A stretch of 64,000 bases of DNA. Source: Bradyrhizobium commune. GTDB lineage: Bacteria; Pseudomonadota; Alphaproteobacteria; Rhizobiales; Xanthobacteraceae. The stretch is from contig NZ_CP061379.1 in NCBI RefSeq assembly GCF_015624505.1, positions 1,116,001-1,180,000 of the forward strand. The letters are read 5' to 3'. A program made the translations under genes and the position numbers. Shown here in pieces: positions 17,645-26,923 of the stretch. The first letter of the stretch is position 1. Each line of letters starts with the position of its first letter. The notes beneath the pieces are model-generated. The model did not search any database, had not been told where the DNA came from, and worked only from the letters and a program-made list of their open reading frames with translations.

Positions 17645-19072
17645 ATGCGGTTCTTGCCGGTGTTTCTCGATCTCAGCAACGGTCCGGTGGTCCTCATCGG
17701 CGCGGGCGATCTTTTGCGCGCCAAGCTGCGCGTGCTCGCGGCGGCCGGGGCGCGGGTTCGCGTACATGCGATCGACGGCAATCATGACCTGAGCGGGCTA
17801 AGTTCTGATGACATGGCACGCGTTGAGGTCACCCAGGGCGACCCGCTGACGGCCAATCTTGCCGGCGTCATCGCCATCATTTGCGCTGGCGCAGGCGACG
17901 TCGGCGTGGCGATGTCGGCGCGAGCCAAGTCGCTGGGCCTGCCCGTCAACGTCATGGACGATCTCGAACATTCGAGCTTCATCTTCCCGGCGATCGTCGA
18001 CCGCGGCGATGTCGTGGTCGCGGTCGGCACTGGCGGCACCTCGCCGGTGGTGGCGCGCCGTGTGCGCGAGAAGATCGAGGCGCTGCTGCCGGCGCGCATG
18101 GGCGAGCTCGCCGAGTTCATCGGCGGCTTCCGCAAATCCATCAATGAGCGCATCGCCGAGTTTCCGCTGCGCCGTCGCTTCTGGGAGCGCGTGATCGACG
18201 GTCCGATCGGCGCCGCCGTTTTGGCCGGCCGCAAAAGCGAGGCGGATGCCTCGCTGAAGGCTATCGCCGATCCGTCCGAATTCGCGCGTGCCGACAAGCC
18301 GGAAGGCTCGGTCGCGCTGGTCGGCGCCGGCCCCGGCGATCCCGATCTCCTCACCATCAAGGCGCTGCGCGCCTTGCAGGATGCCGATATCGTCTTTCAT
18401 GACGAGCTGGTCTCGCCCGAAATTCTCGACCGCATCCGCCGCGACACCACCCGCGTTCCGGTCGGTCGCCGCGTTGGCAAGCCTGGCATCGGCCAGGATG
18501 CGATCAACAAGCGCATGATCGAGGCCGCGCAGACCGGCCAGCGCGTGGTGCGGCTGAAGGGCGGTGATCCCTTCGTGTTCGGCCGCGGCGGCGAGGAGGT
18601 CGAAGCGCTGCGCGGGGCCGGCATCGCCTATTCGATCATTCCCGGCATCACCGCAGGGCTCGGCGGCGCCGCCGATTTCGAGGTGCCGCTCACCTACCGC
18701 CATGAAGCCACCCGCATCACCTTCCTCACCGCGCACAAAGCGCGTGACGCGGAAGCCGTGGACTGGTCGACGCTGACCGACACCCGGATGACCGTCGTGG
18801 TCTACATGGGCATGACTGCTGCACCCGCGATCCGTGAAGGCCTGTTTGCCGCCGGTCGCTCGCCGGAGACGCCGGTTGGCGTGTTCGCGCGTGTCACGCG
18901 TCCCGATGCACAAGGCGCGATCGGCACGCTGCGCGACCTGCCCGAGCTGGTGCGGCGGATCAGTGGCGGTCCCGCCATTCTCATCATCGGCGACGTGGTC
19001 CGGCATGCCGGTTCGCTTCGCCGCGAAACCCCAAAGCAAATCATCTCTGATCTATTGGATGCTGCCGAATGA
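17645..19072 (+). CDS. cysG: siroheme synthase (uroporphyrinogen-III methyltransferase / precorrin-2 dehydrogenase / ferrochelatase)
   Basis: A 475-residue trifunctional enzyme. Residues 1-205 form the SirC/Met8-like dehydrogenase-ferrochelatase part. The NAD-binding loop reads VLIGAGDLLRAK, looser than the usual GGGxVAxRK, with VNVMDDLEHSSFIFPAIVDR and VGTGGTSPVVARRVREKIE conserved, including the aspartate that acts in both steps. Residues about 215-470 are the CobA-type SAM methyltransferase (VGAGPGDPDLLTIKALRAL, VRLKGGDPFVFGRGGEE, PGITAGLGGAA). It makes siroheme for CysI, whose gene lies two genes downstream. The stop overlaps the next start (ATGA). Confidence 0.95.
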   Translation: MRFLPVFLDLSNGPVVLIGAGDLLRAKLRVLAAAGARVRVHAIDGNHDLSGLSSDDMARVEVTQGDPLTANLAGVIAIICAGAGDVGVAMSARAKSLGLPVNVMDDLEHSSFIFPAIVDRGDVVVAVGTGGTSPVVARRVREKIEALLPARMGELAEFIGGFRKSINERIAEFPLRRRFWERVIDGPIGAAVLAGRKSEADASLKAIADPSEFARADKPEGSVALVGAGPGDPDLLTIKALRALQDADIVFHDELVSPEILDRIRRDTTRVPVGRRVGKPGIGQDAINKRMIEAAQTGQRVVRLKGGDPFVFGRGGEEVEALRGAGIAYSIIPGITAGLGGAADFEVPLTYRHEATRITFLTAHKARDAEAVDWSTLTDTRMTVVVYMGMTAAPAIREGLFAAGRSPETPVGVFARVTRPDAQGAIGTLRDLPELVRRISGGPAILIIGDVVRHAGSLRRETPKQIISDLLDAAE

Positions 19073-19377
19073 CCTCTCCCCTGCAACAGAAAATCAAGAT
19101 CAACGGTTCGTCCGTCGTGACAGCCAACCGGACCTGGGACGGCATTGTCGTCTACCGCACGGCCGCCAAGGGCTGGTCGGCCGACCTGGCGGATGCCGCG
19201 ATCGTGAAAAACTCCGACGAGGCGAAAGCATTGCTCGCCGAGGCCGTGGCCGATGACGTCGGCGCGATCGGTCCCTATATCGCTCCGGTCCAGGTCGACG
19301 ATGACGGCAAGATCGTCCCCGGAAATCTGCGCGAGCAGATCCGCCGCGATGGCGTGACAATCGACTTGCCGGTCTGA
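19069..19377 (+). CDS. DUF2849 protein in sulfite-reduction operon
   Basis: A 102-residue soluble protein starting in a 4-base overlap with the cysG stop, so it is translationally coupled. The sequence (ANRTWDGIVVYRTAAKGWS, then ADDVGAIGPYIAPVQVDDDG) matches DUF2849, a family recalled to occur almost only beside cysG and cysI in alphaproteobacteria. It has no signal peptide and no cysteines, so it cannot bind a cluster by itself. It may help assemble or supply electrons to the sulfite reductase. The function is unproven. Confidence 0.85.
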   Translation: MTSPLQQKIKINGSSVVTANRTWDGIVVYRTAAKGWSADLADAAIVKNSDEAKALLAEAVADDVGAIGPYIAPVQVDDDGKIVPGNLREQIRRDGVTIDLPV

Positions 19378-19407
19378 TCGCAGGTCGAGCTGTAAGGCAC
19401 TTCAATC

Positions 19408-21063
19408 ATGTACGCTTACGACGAAATCGACCGCACGCTGGTCAACGAGCGCGTCTCGGAATTCCGCGACCAGGTGCAGCGCCGTCTCTCGGGCGAGCTC
19501 ACCGAAGACGAATTCAAGATGCTGCGCTTGCAGAACGGCGTGTATCTGCAACTGCACGCTTACATGTTCCGCGTCGCGATCCCCTATGGAACGCTGGCGT
19601 CGAACCAGTTGCGGCAGCTGGCCCATGTCGCGCGCAAATATGACCGCGGCTACGGCCATTTCACCACGCGCCAGAACATCCAGTTCAACTGGATCAAGCT
19701 GTCGGACCTGCCGGATGCGCTGGCCGACCTCGCCGAGGTCGGCATCCACGCGATGCAAACCTCCGGCAACAACATGCGCAATGTCACCTCGGATCAGTGG
19801 GCCGGCGTCGCGCCCGGCGAGATCGAGGATCCCCGCATCTGGTCGGAGCTGATCCGTCAGCACACCACGCTGCATCCGGAATTCTCGTTCCTGCCGCGCA
19901 AGTTCAAGATCGCGATCACCGCGTCCGACCATGACCGCGCCGCGATCAAGGTCCACGACATCGGCCTCAAGCTGATCAAGAACGAGAAGGGCGAAACCGG
20001 TTTCGAGGTGCTGGTTGGCGGCGGTCTCGGCCGCACGCCGTTCATCGGCAAAACCATCAAGCACTTCGTGCATGGCCGCGATCTGCTGAGTTACATCGAG
20101 GCCATCCTGCGCGTCTACAACCAGTACGGACGCCGCGACAATATCTACAAAGCGCGCATCAAGATCCTGGTGCACGAGCTCGGCATCGAGAAATTCTCGC
20201 GCGAGGTCGAGGAGGAGTGGCAGCAGATCCGCAACTCCTCGCTCCAGATCGACGACGAGGTGATCGAGGACATCCGCTCGCGCTTCATCTATCCGGCGTA
20301 CGAGAAGTTGCCGCACATGCCGGACGAGCTGCGTCAGGCCGCGGCTGATTCTGAATTCGAGGCCTGGCGCAAGAACTCAGTCGCCCCGCACAAGGTCGCG
20401 GGCTATTCCATCGTCACGATCTCCCTGAAGCCGATCGGCGCGCCCCCGGGCGATGCCACCGCCGAGCAGATGGATGCGCTCGCCGATCTCGCCGACAAAT
20501 ATTCCTTCGGCGAGATTCGCGTCGGCCACGAGCAGAATCTGGCGCTGCCGCATGTCGCCAAGCACGACCTGCCGGCGCTGTGGAAGGCGCTCGACCAGCT
20601 TGGTCTTGCCACGCCGAACGTCAACCTGATCACCGACATCATAGCCTGCCCGGGCCTGGATTATTGCTCGCTGGCGAACGCGCGCTCGATCCCGATCGCG
20701 CAGGAGCTGACGCGGCGCTTCGCCAACCACGAGCTCGCCAATTTGATCGGGCGGCTGCACATCAATATCTCCGGCTGCATCAACGCCTGCGGCCATCACC
20801 ATGTCGGCCATATCGGCATTCTCGGCGTCGAGAAGAACGGCGAGGAGGTCTATCAGATCACCATCGGCGGCCGCGCCGACGAGAGCGCCGCGCTCGGCAA
20901 TCTGATCGGTCCCGGCGTCAAGTTCGACGAGGTCGCCGACGTCGTCGAGGACATCGTGGAAGCTTACCTTGCGCTGCGCGAGCGGCCGGAAGAGCTGTTC
21001 GTCGACACCGTGAAACGCCTCGGCGTCGAACCCTTTAAGGAGCGCGTTTATGCCACTCGTTAA
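19408..21063 (+). CDS. cysI: sulfite (nitrite/sulfite) reductase, siroheme hemoprotein
   Basis: A 551-residue protein with the two-repeat siroheme reductase fold. The four ligands of the [4Fe-4S]-siroheme centre are visible: C414 and C420 in ACPGLDYCSLA, and C457 and C461 in SGCINACGHH. It reduces sulfite to sulfide with six electrons in the cytoplasm. Length and sequence fit the ferredoxin-type or short CysI group. No flavoprotein partner CysJ is present in the window, so the electron donor is unknown. It sits between DUF2849 and DUF934 and overlaps the latter by 14 bases. Confidence 0.93.
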   Translation: MYAYDEIDRTLVNERVSEFRDQVQRRLSGELTEDEFKMLRLQNGVYLQLHAYMFRVAIPYGTLASNQLRQLAHVARKYDRGYGHFTTRQNIQFNWIKLSDLPDALADLAEVGIHAMQTSGNNMRNVTSDQWAGVAPGEIEDPRIWSELIRQHTTLHPEFSFLPRKFKIAITASDHDRAAIKVHDIGLKLIKNEKGETGFEVLVGGGLGRTPFIGKTIKHFVHGRDLLSYIEAILRVYNQYGRRDNIYKARIKILVHELGIEKFSREVEEEWQQIRNSSLQIDDEVIEDIRSRFIYPAYEKLPHMPDELRQAAADSEFEAWRKNSVAPHKVAGYSIVTISLKPIGAPPGDATAEQMDALADLADKYSFGEIRVGHEQNLALPHVAKHDLPALWKALDQLGLATPNVNLITDIIACPGLDYCSLANARSIPIAQELTRRFANHELANLIGRLHINISGCINACGHHHVGHIGILGVEKNGEEVYQITIGGRADESAALGNLIGPGVKFDEVADVVEDIVEAYLALRERPEELFVDTVKRLGVEPFKERVYATR

Positions 21064-21565
21064 CGGCGGAAAGATCGTCGACGACAGCTTTACCAAGCTC
21101 GCCGTCGATACGCCGCTGCCTGAGGGCGGCGATATCCTGGTGCCGGCCGAGCGCTTTTTGGCCGATGCGGAAGCGTTGCTCAAGCGTGGCGGCAGGATCG
21201 GCGTGATCTGGCCGAACAACCGCGACATCGCCGAGCTCGTGCCGTATCTCGGCAAGATCGCGGTCGTTGCGCTGGTGTTCCCGAGCTTCCGCGACGGACG
21301 CGCCTATAGCCAGGCGCGGTTGCTGCGCGAGCGCTACAATTATCGAGGCGAGTTGCGTGCGACGGGACAGGTGCTGCGCGACCAGTTCGTGTTCATGCTG
21401 CGCGCCGGCTTCGATTCCTTCGAGGTCAAGAAGCAGGCCGACGCGGAAGCCTTCATGCAGACCGCGAAGCGCTACTCGGTGTTCTACCAGCCGACCGGCG
21501 ACGGCCGCATCACAGCGCTGCACCGGCGCATGCAGTTGCGCCACTCCGAGGGTGTCGGCACGTGA
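21050..21565 (+). CDS. DUF934 protein, sulfite-reductase associated
   Basis: A 171-residue soluble protein whose start lies inside the cysI tail with an AAGGAGCG site five bases upstream. DUF934 proteins are consistently encoded between cysI and cysH in alpha- and betaproteobacteria and are often labelled oxidoreductase without proof. Recognisable stretches are GGRIGVIWPNNRDIAELVPY and FPSFRDGRAYSQARLLRERY (the latter is the family hallmark). It has no cysteine cluster. An accessory role in sulfite reduction is inferred from the tight coupling, since it also overlaps cysH by 4 bases. Confidence 0.88.
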   Translation: MPLVNGGKIVDDSFTKLAVDTPLPEGGDILVPAERFLADAEALLKRGGRIGVIWPNNRDIAELVPYLGKIAVVALVFPSFRDGRAYSQARLLRERYNYRGELRATGQVLRDQFVFMLRAGFDSFEVKKQADAEAFMQTAKRYSVFYQPTGDGRITALHRRMQLRHSEGVGT

Positions 21566-22281
21566 ACGCCATCGCGCCTCAGGTCTCGTCAAATCCCGCT
21601 TCGGCGGCAGAGCTCGATCGCGCCTTGCGCGATGCCTCTCCCGCGGAGGTTATCGCGGCCGCCCTGAAGGCGGTTGGCCGTGAGAAGCTTGCGCTGGTGT
21701 CGTCCTTCGGCACGGAATCAGCGACGCTGCTCAAGGTGATGGCGGATGTCGATCCGGCGATCCCCGTGATCTTTCTCGATACCGGCTGGCTGTTCGAGGA
21801 GACGCTCGCCTATCGCGACACCCTGATCGCGACGCTCGGGCTGAAGGACGTCCGCTCGGTCAAACCGGCGGAGGAGGCGCTGTCGCGCGACGATCCCGAC
21901 CGCGACCTCTGGTTCTCCGATCCCGACGCCTGCTGTCGTATCCGCAAGGTCGAGCCGCTGGCGCGTGCGCTGAAACCGTTCGACGCCTGGCTCAACGGCC
22001 GCAAGCGTTTTCAGGGCAATGCGCGCGCCGACATTCCGGTCGTCGAGGACGACGGTGCGCGGTTGAAGTTCAATCCGTTTGCCAATGTATCACGCGAAGA
22101 ACTCGAGGCGATTTTCGTCCGCGCCAAATTGCCGCGTCACCCACTTGCGGCGTCGGGTTTCCTGTCGGTTGGGTGTATGCCTTGCACCAGCAGAACCGCT
22201 GAAGGCGAGGATGCGCGCGCCGGCCGCTGGCGCGGCCGCGCGAAGACAGAGTGCGGCATCCACACGATGAAGACTTCGTAG
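21562..22281 (+). CDS. cysH: adenylylsulfate (APS) reductase, assimilatory, thioredoxin/glutathione-dependent
   Basis: A 239-residue protein that starts with GTG in a 4-base overlap with DUF934. The PP-loop region reads ALVSSFGTESATLLKVMAD. The four cluster cysteines of the APS-reductase class are all present: C124-C125 in DACCRIRKVEPL and C205/C208 in GCMPCTSR. The redox-active cysteine is C231 in ECGIH. Enzymes with this [4Fe-4S] set reduce APS directly to sulfite, unlike cluster-free PAPS reductases. It therefore bypasses the APS kinase fused to CysN. It is last in the tight cysG-DUF2849-cysI-DUF934-cysH operon. Confidence 0.93.
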   Translation: MNAIAPQVSSNPASAAELDRALRDASPAEVIAAALKAVGREKLALVSSFGTESATLLKVMADVDPAIPVIFLDTGWLFEETLAYRDTLIATLGLKDVRSVKPAEEALSRDDPDRDLWFSDPDACCRIRKVEPLARALKPFDAWLNGRKRFQGNARADIPVVEDDGARLKFNPFANVSREELEAIFVRAKLPRHPLAASGFLSVGCMPCTSRTAEGEDARAGRWRGRAKTECGIHTMKTS

Positions 22282-22405
22282 CACAGTCAGGCTGCGACGC
22301 CGCGAACAAGAAAATCCGGTTCCGTTGACTTGAGCGGGTTTCGCCACGAGTTATGTCTGCACGCCTTCGCTGACACCGACGTCACCGAAGTGAATGGAGA
22401 TGGAC

Positions 22406-23407
22406 ATGATGCGCCGTATCGTTCCGCTCGCTGTAGGACTTCTCGTCACGGGTCTCTTGGCAAGCTCGGCTCTCGCTGCTGACATCAATCTTTTGAACGT
22501 GTCGTACGATCCGACGCGCGAACTCTATGTCGAGTTCAACAAGGCGTTTTCGAACGCCTATCAGAAAGAAACCGGCAAGAGCGTCGAGATCAAGCAGTCG
22601 CATGGCGGCAGCGGCTCGCAGGCGCGCGCCGTGATCGACGGCTTGCAGGCCGATGTGGTGACGCTCGCGCTCGCCTACGACATCGATGCCATCGCCGCCA
22701 AGGGCTTGACCTCTGCCGACTGGCAGAAGCGTCTGCCGCAAAATTCATCACCCTACACCTCGACGATCGTGTTCCTGGTCCGCAAGGGCAATCCGAAGGG
22801 CATCAAGGACTGGGACGACCTGATCAAGCCCGGCGTCGCCGTGATCACGCCGAACCCGAAGACCTCGGGCGGCGCGCGCTGGAATTACCTCGCGGCCTGG
22901 GGCTTTGCGCAGAAGAAATACGGATCAGCCGACAAGGCCAAGGACTTCATCGCAAAACTCTATCAGCAGGTGCCCGTGCTCGATACCGGTGCGCGCGGCG
23001 CCACCGTGACCTTTGTCGAGCGCGGCGTTGGCGACGTGCTGCTCGCCTGGGAGAACGAGGCGTATCTCGCGCTGAAGGAATTCGGCCCCGAGAAATTCGA
23101 GATCGTGGCGCCGCCGCAGTCGATCCTGGCCGAGCCGCCGGTCACGATCGTGGACAAGGTTGCCGATAAAAAAGGCACCCGCAACGCCGCCGATGCCTAT
23201 CTCCAGTACTGGTACACCAAGGAGGGTCAGGAAATCGCCGCACGTAACTTCTATCGTCCGCGCGATCCGGAGATTGCTAAAAAGCACGAAAACTCTTTCG
23301 CAAAGGTCGAGCTGTTCACGATCGACGACGTTTTTGGCGGCTGGACCAAGGCGCAGAAGGAACATTTTGCCGACGGCGGCGTCTTTGATCAGATCTACAA
23401 GAACTGA
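22406..23407 (+). CDS. sbp: sulfate ABC transporter periplasmic sulfate-binding protein
   Basis: A protein of about 333 residues with a signal peptide ([20 protein letters not shown], cleaved after ALAA). The mature start [20 protein letters not shown] and [21 protein letters not shown] are the sulfate-binding protein signature. It captures sulfate, and perhaps thiosulfate, in the periplasm for CysTWA. Four ATGs (22394, 22400, 22406, 22409) are in frame. GGAG at 22396-22399 is best placed for 22406 or 22409, so 22406 is given. The 124-base gap after cysH contains a weak TTGACT...AGTTAT pair that could be a separate promoter. Confidence 0.93.
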   Translation: MMRRIVPLAVGLLVTGLLASSALAADINLLNVSYDPTRELYVEFNKAFSNAYQKETGKSVEIKQSHGGSGSQARAVIDGLQADVVTLALAYDIDAIAAKGLTSADWQKRLPQNSSPYTSTIVFLVRKGNPKGIKDWDDLIKPGVAVITPNPKTSGGARWNYLAAWGFAQKKYGSADKAKDFIAKLYQQVPVLDTGARGATVTFVERGVGDVLLAWENEAYLALKEFGPEKFEIVAPPQSILAEPPVTIVDKVADKKGTRNAADAYLQYWYTKEGQEIAARNFYRPRDPEIAKKHENSFAKVELFTIDDVFGGWTKAQKEHFADGGVFDQIYKN

Positions 23408-23444
23408 TCGGGCGCCGTCTCAGGAGGCTATAGCAGGGGGCCTG

Positions 23445-24281
23445 GTGAGCGCAGTTGCAGCACGACGACGGACATTGCCGGGCTTCGGTCTCACGATGGG
23501 ACTGACGCTGTCCTGGTTGTCCATCATCATCCTGATTCCGCTCGCCGGCCTGTTCCTGAAATCGCTCGAGCTGAACCCTGAGCAATTCTGGGCCATCATC
23601 TCCAGCCGCCGCACCCTGAATGCCTTGCGCGTCTCCTTCGGGCTCGCCTTCGCGGCGGCCTGCGTCAATCTGGTGATGGGCAGCATCATCGTCTGGGCGC
23701 TGGTGCGCTACCGGTTTCCCGGCCGGCGGCTGTTCGACGCTATTGTCGACGTTCCCTTTGCGCTGCCGACCGCTGTTGCCGGGGTCGCGCTGACCGCGCT
23801 GTTCGCCGAAAATGGCTGGCTGGGCGCGCCGCTTGCGGCGCTCGGCATCAAGGTGGCATTCACGCCGGTCGGCATCTTCGTCGCCATGATCTTCATTGGC
23901 ATCCCCTTCGTGGTGCGCACGGTGCAGCCGGTGCTCCAGGATCTCGATCCCGAAATCGAGGAAGCCGCGGGCAGCCTCGGCGCCAGCCGCTGGCAGACCA
24001 TCATTCGCGTGATCCTGCCGTCGCTCGCGCCGGCGCTGCTCACGGGTCTCGCGCTCGCCTTCGCGCGCGCGGTCGGCGAATACGGCTCGGTCATCTTCAT
24101 CGCCGGCAATTTGCCGAACGTCTCCGAGATCGCGCCGCTGCTGATCGTGATCCGTCTCTCCGAATTCCGCTACGCCGACGCGACCGCCATCGCGGTGGTC
24201 ATGCTCGTCGTGTCCTTCGTCATCATCTTTGCCGTCAACCGGCTCCAGCGCTGGGCGCAGAGCCGGATTCCGGCGCGCTGA
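23445..24281 (+). CDS. cysT: sulfate ABC transporter permease CysT
   Basis: A 278-residue inner-membrane permease with about six helices and the cytoplasmic EAA loop (EEAAGSLGASRWQTIIRVILP). I chose the GTG at 23445 because its translation (VSAVAARRRTLPGFGL) aligns with the start of enteric CysT/CysU and an AGGGGG box precedes it. The longer frame back to 23160 overlaps sbp and is not credible. VPFALPTAVAGVALTALF and GIPFVVRTVQPVLQDLDPE are typical. It forms a heterodimer with CysW, and the operon order sbp-cysT-cysW-cysA is standard. Confidence 0.93.
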   Translation: MSAVAARRRTLPGFGLTMGLTLSWLSIIILIPLAGLFLKSLELNPEQFWAIISSRRTLNALRVSFGLAFAAACVNLVMGSIIVWALVRYRFPGRRLFDAIVDVPFALPTAVAGVALTALFAENGWLGAPLAALGIKVAFTPVGIFVAMIFIGIPFVVRTVQPVLQDLDPEIEEAAGSLGASRWQTIIRVILPSLAPALLTGLALAFARAVGEYGSVIFIAGNLPNVSEIAPLLIVIRLSEFRYADATAIAVVMLVVSFVIIFAVNRLQRWAQSRIPAR

Positions 24282-24290
24282 GGGCGGACG

Positions 24291-25196
24291 ATGACGATGC
24301 AGATCGCAGAATCCGTCTCGCTGACCTCGCGCGATGCGCGCGCGCGTGCCCATGCCGCGCGCGACAGCCTCCGCACCGAGCCGCGGGCGGTGCGCATCGT
24401 CATCATTGCGCTGGCGGTGGTCTTCCTCAGCGTCTTTGTCGTGCTGCCGCTTGTCCTGGTGTTTGCGCAGGCGTTCTCGCGAGGCGTTCTGGCCTATTTC
24501 GCCGCGCTCGCCGAGCCAGAGGCGCTGGCGGCGATCAAGCTGACGCTGGTCGTTGCGGCGATTCCGGTCGGCCTCAATCTGGTGTTCGGTCTCGTTGCAG
24601 CGTGGGCGGTTGCAAAATTCGACTTCCCGGGCAAGACTTTCCTGGTCACGCTGATCGACCTGCCGTTTTCAGTGAGCCCGGTGATCTCGGGCCTTGTCTT
24701 CGTGCTGTTGTTCGGCGCGCAAGGCTATTTCGGCAGTTGGCTCAGGGATCACGACGTCCAGATCCTGTTCGCGGTGCCAGGCATTGCGCTCGCGACAACC
24801 TTCGTCACCTTCCCCTTTGTGGCGCGCGCGCTGATCCCGCTGATGCAGGAGCAGGGCACGCAGGAGGAGGAAGCCGCGATCTCGCTCGGCGCCTCCGGCT
24901 TGCAAACCTTCTTCCGCGTCACGCTGCCCAACATCAAATGGGGCGTGCTCTACGGCGTCTTGCTCTGTAACGCGCGCGCGATGGGCGAGTTCGGCGCGGT
25001 CTCCGTCGTCTCCGGCCACATCCGCGGCGAGACCAACACCATGCCGCTGCTGGTCGAGATTCTCTACAACGAGTACCAGTTCGTCGCCGCCTTCGCGATC
25101 GCCTCGCTGCTCGCGATGCTGGCGCTGATCACGCTGATCGCAAAGACCGTTCTCGAACGCCATCTGGACGAAGGGCAGGACGCAATTGACCATTGA
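24291..25196 (+). CDS. cysW: sulfate ABC transporter permease CysW
   Basis: A 301-residue permease partner of CysT, starting 9 bases after it. A 35-residue cytoplasmic tail precedes the first helix. [20 protein letters not shown] and [19 protein letters not shown] lead into the EAA loop ([19 protein letters not shown]), and [19 protein letters not shown] is a CysW hallmark. It acts in the inner membrane. Its last 11 bases overlap the cysA start. Confidence 0.93.
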   Translation: MTMQIAESVSLTSRDARARAHAARDSLRTEPRAVRIVIIALAVVFLSVFVVLPLVLVFAQAFSRGVLAYFAALAEPEALAAIKLTLVVAAIPVGLNLVFGLVAAWAVAKFDFPGKTFLVTLIDLPFSVSPVISGLVFVLLFGAQGYFGSWLRDHDVQILFAVPGIALATTFVTFPFVARALIPLMQEQGTQEEEAAISLGASGLQTFFRVTLPNIKWGVLYGVLLCNARAMGEFGAVSVVSGHIRGETNTMPLLVEILYNEYQFVAAFAIASLLAMLALITLIAKTVLERHLDEGQDAIDH

Positions 25197-26220
25197 AGTC
25201 AAAAATCTCGTCAAGAAGTTCGGCAGTTTTGCAGCCCTCGACGGCGTCGACCTCAAGGTCAATGACGGCGAGCTGCTGGCGCTGCTCGGGCCGTCCGGTT
25301 CCGGCAAGACGACGCTTTTGCGCATCATCGCCGGTCTCGACTGGCCCGACTCCGGCGAAGTCGCCTTCAACGGCGAGGACGCGCTGGCGCAAGGCGCGCG
25401 CGAACGCCATGTCGGCTTCGTGTTCCAGCACTACGCGCTGTTCCGCCACATGACGGTGTTCGAGAACGTCGCCTTCGGCCTCCGCGTCCAGCCGCGCGCG
25501 ATTCGCAAAGACGAGGCGACGATCCGTGCGCGCGTCAAAGAGCTGCTCGATCTCGTGCAGCTCGACTGGCTCGCCGACCGCTATCCGAGCCAGCTTTCCG
25601 GCGGCCAACGCCAGCGCATTGCGCTGGCCCGAGCGCTCGCGATCGAGCCGCGCATTCTCCTGCTCGACGAGCCCTTCGGTGCGCTCGACGCGAAGGTGCG
25701 AAAGGAACTGCGCAAATGGCTGCGTTCGCTGCACCACGAGATCAACGTCACCTCGATCTTCGTCACCCATGACCAGGAGGAGGCGCTCGAAGTCGCCAAC
25801 CGCGTCGTGGTGATGGACAAGGACAGGATCGAGCAGATCGGTTCGCCCGACGACGTCTATGAGAGTCCCGCGACCGCCTTCGTGCACGGCTTTATCGGCG
25901 AGTCCATCGAGCTGCCGGTTCAGGTCGAGGGCGGCGTTATCAGGCTCGGCGACCGCCCACTCAATCTTGCAGTAGACGGCCTAGTGTCCGGCGCGTCAAA
26001 ACTATTCGTGCGGCGGCATGACATGCTGGTCGGTCCGGCCGGCAGCGGCGCCTTCGAGGGCGCCGTGCAGCATGTGCGGAATTTCGGCCCGGTCCAGCGG
26101 GCCGAGGTCGCTTTGTCAGGCGGCGAAACCGTCGAGATCGACGCCCCCCGCGACAAGGAACTCCGGGCCGGTGACACGGTCGGCCTCAATCCACGCCGCT
26201 ACCGCATATTTGCGGGCTAA
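25186..26220 (+). CDS. cysA: sulfate ABC transporter ATP-binding protein
   Basis: A 344-residue ATPase that starts at a TTG (25186) inside cysW. Walker A is GPSGSGKT (35-42), the signature [16 protein letters not shown], Walker [12 protein letters not shown], and the H-loop is in [19 protein letters not shown]. The C-terminal 110 residues form the regulatory TOBE-like domain seen in CysA. The TTG start and the 11-base overlap imply coupling to CysW translation. It ends the sulfur import operon. A short palindromic repeat follows the stop. Confidence 0.94.
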   Translation: MTIEVKNLVKKFGSFAALDGVDLKVNDGELLALLGPSGSGKTTLLRIIAGLDWPDSGEVAFNGEDALAQGARERHVGFVFQHYALFRHMTVFENVAFGLRVQPRAIRKDEATIRARVKELLDLVQLDWLADRYPSQLSGGQRQRIALARALAIEPRILLLDEPFGALDAKVRKELRKWLRSLHHEINVTSIFVTHDQEEALEVANRVVVMDKDRIEQIGSPDDVYESPATAFVHGFIGESIELPVQVEGGVIRLGDRPLNLAVDGLVSGASKLFVRRHDMLVGPAGSGAFEGAVQHVRNFGPVQRAEVALSGGETVEIDAPRDKELRAGDTVGLNPRRYRIFAG

Positions 26221-26228
26221 GCCCGGGA

Positions 26229-26260
26229 TTCCGGGTTCGATGCTTCGCATCGCCCCGGAA
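26229..26260. repeat. short palindromic repeat (TTCCGGG...CCCGGAA family)
   Basis: TTCCGGG-ttc-GATGC and GCATC-gc-CCCGGAA pair around a TTC loop just after cysA. A second copy with the same outer arms lies at 43477-43510. It may also terminate cysA transcription. Confidence 0.6.
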
Positions 26261-26341
26261 CGACTTGCGTCGATTTTCCTCAAAATTCACCTTTCAGCCA
26301 CGGTTGGTATGCAACAACGGCCCTTCATTCGGGGGCCCTAT

Positions 26342-26845
26342 ATGCGCGCTGCGGCCGCAATACTCATGACTTTGCTTCTTGCCGGCTGTGCGGGCAATGA
26401 AGCGCCGGTCCAGCAGCCATCGATGTATGCCGATATGGCCGTCCCGGGGTCGACGCTCGATGCGCCGGCCGCCGCGATCATGATCTCGCAGTACCGCCAG
26501 AACAACGGCCTCGGCGCCGTCGTCGTCGATCCGGATCTGATGAAGCTCGCCGAATCCCAGTCCGGTGCCATGGCCGCCGCCAACAAGATGGACCATGACG
26601 TCCGCGCCCCGCTCGGCAAGCGCCTCAATGCAGGCGGCTATCCGGCAACCGTGGCGGTCGAGAACATTTCGGCCGGCTATCACACGCTGGCGGAAGCGTT
26701 TTCCGGCTGGCGCGACTCGCCGCCCCACCGCGCCAACATGCTCAAGAGCGGTGTCACAAAATTGGGCATAGCGGCGAGCTATGCTCCGGGCACCAAATAC
26801 AAGGTGTTCTGGACCATGATCCTGGCGTCAACGGACCCCCGATAA
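26342..26845 (+). CDS. CAP/SCP-domain lipoprotein
   Basis: A 167-residue protein with a lipobox (MTLLLAGC, acylated cysteine about residue 16). The mature part is a CAP domain: HDVRAPLGKRLNAGGYPATV, VENISAGYHTLAEAFSGW and SPPHRANMLKSGVTKLGIA give the ENI, W-x-x-S-x-x-HR-x-N and GIA motifs. Bacterial CAP proteins are envelope proteins of mostly unknown function. Several ligand residues are conserved here. The start at 26342 is preceded by GGGGG. An ATG 11 codons earlier (26309) would add a basic stretch before the signal and is possible. The upstream frame overlapping cysA is discounted. Confidence 0.82.
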   Translation: MRAAAAILMTLLLAGCAGNEAPVQQPSMYADMAVPGSTLDAPAAAIMISQYRQNNGLGAVVVDPDLMKLAESQSGAMAAANKMDHDVRAPLGKRLNAGGYPATVAVENISAGYHTLAEAFSGWRDSPPHRANMLKSGVTKLGIAASYAPGTKYKVFWTMILASTDPR

Positions 26846-26923
26846 GCCAGACTTGATCCCGGAATGCATTGACGCCGCGGCAGACTGTCGCCACGGTGGC
26901 TCGCCTTTTGCTATTGTTCCCTG

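Noticed and set aside
23160..23444. Upstream extension of cysT into sbp
   Set aside because: The GTG at 23445 aligns with known CysT N-termini and has a ribosome site. The extension is an out-of-frame reading of sbp.
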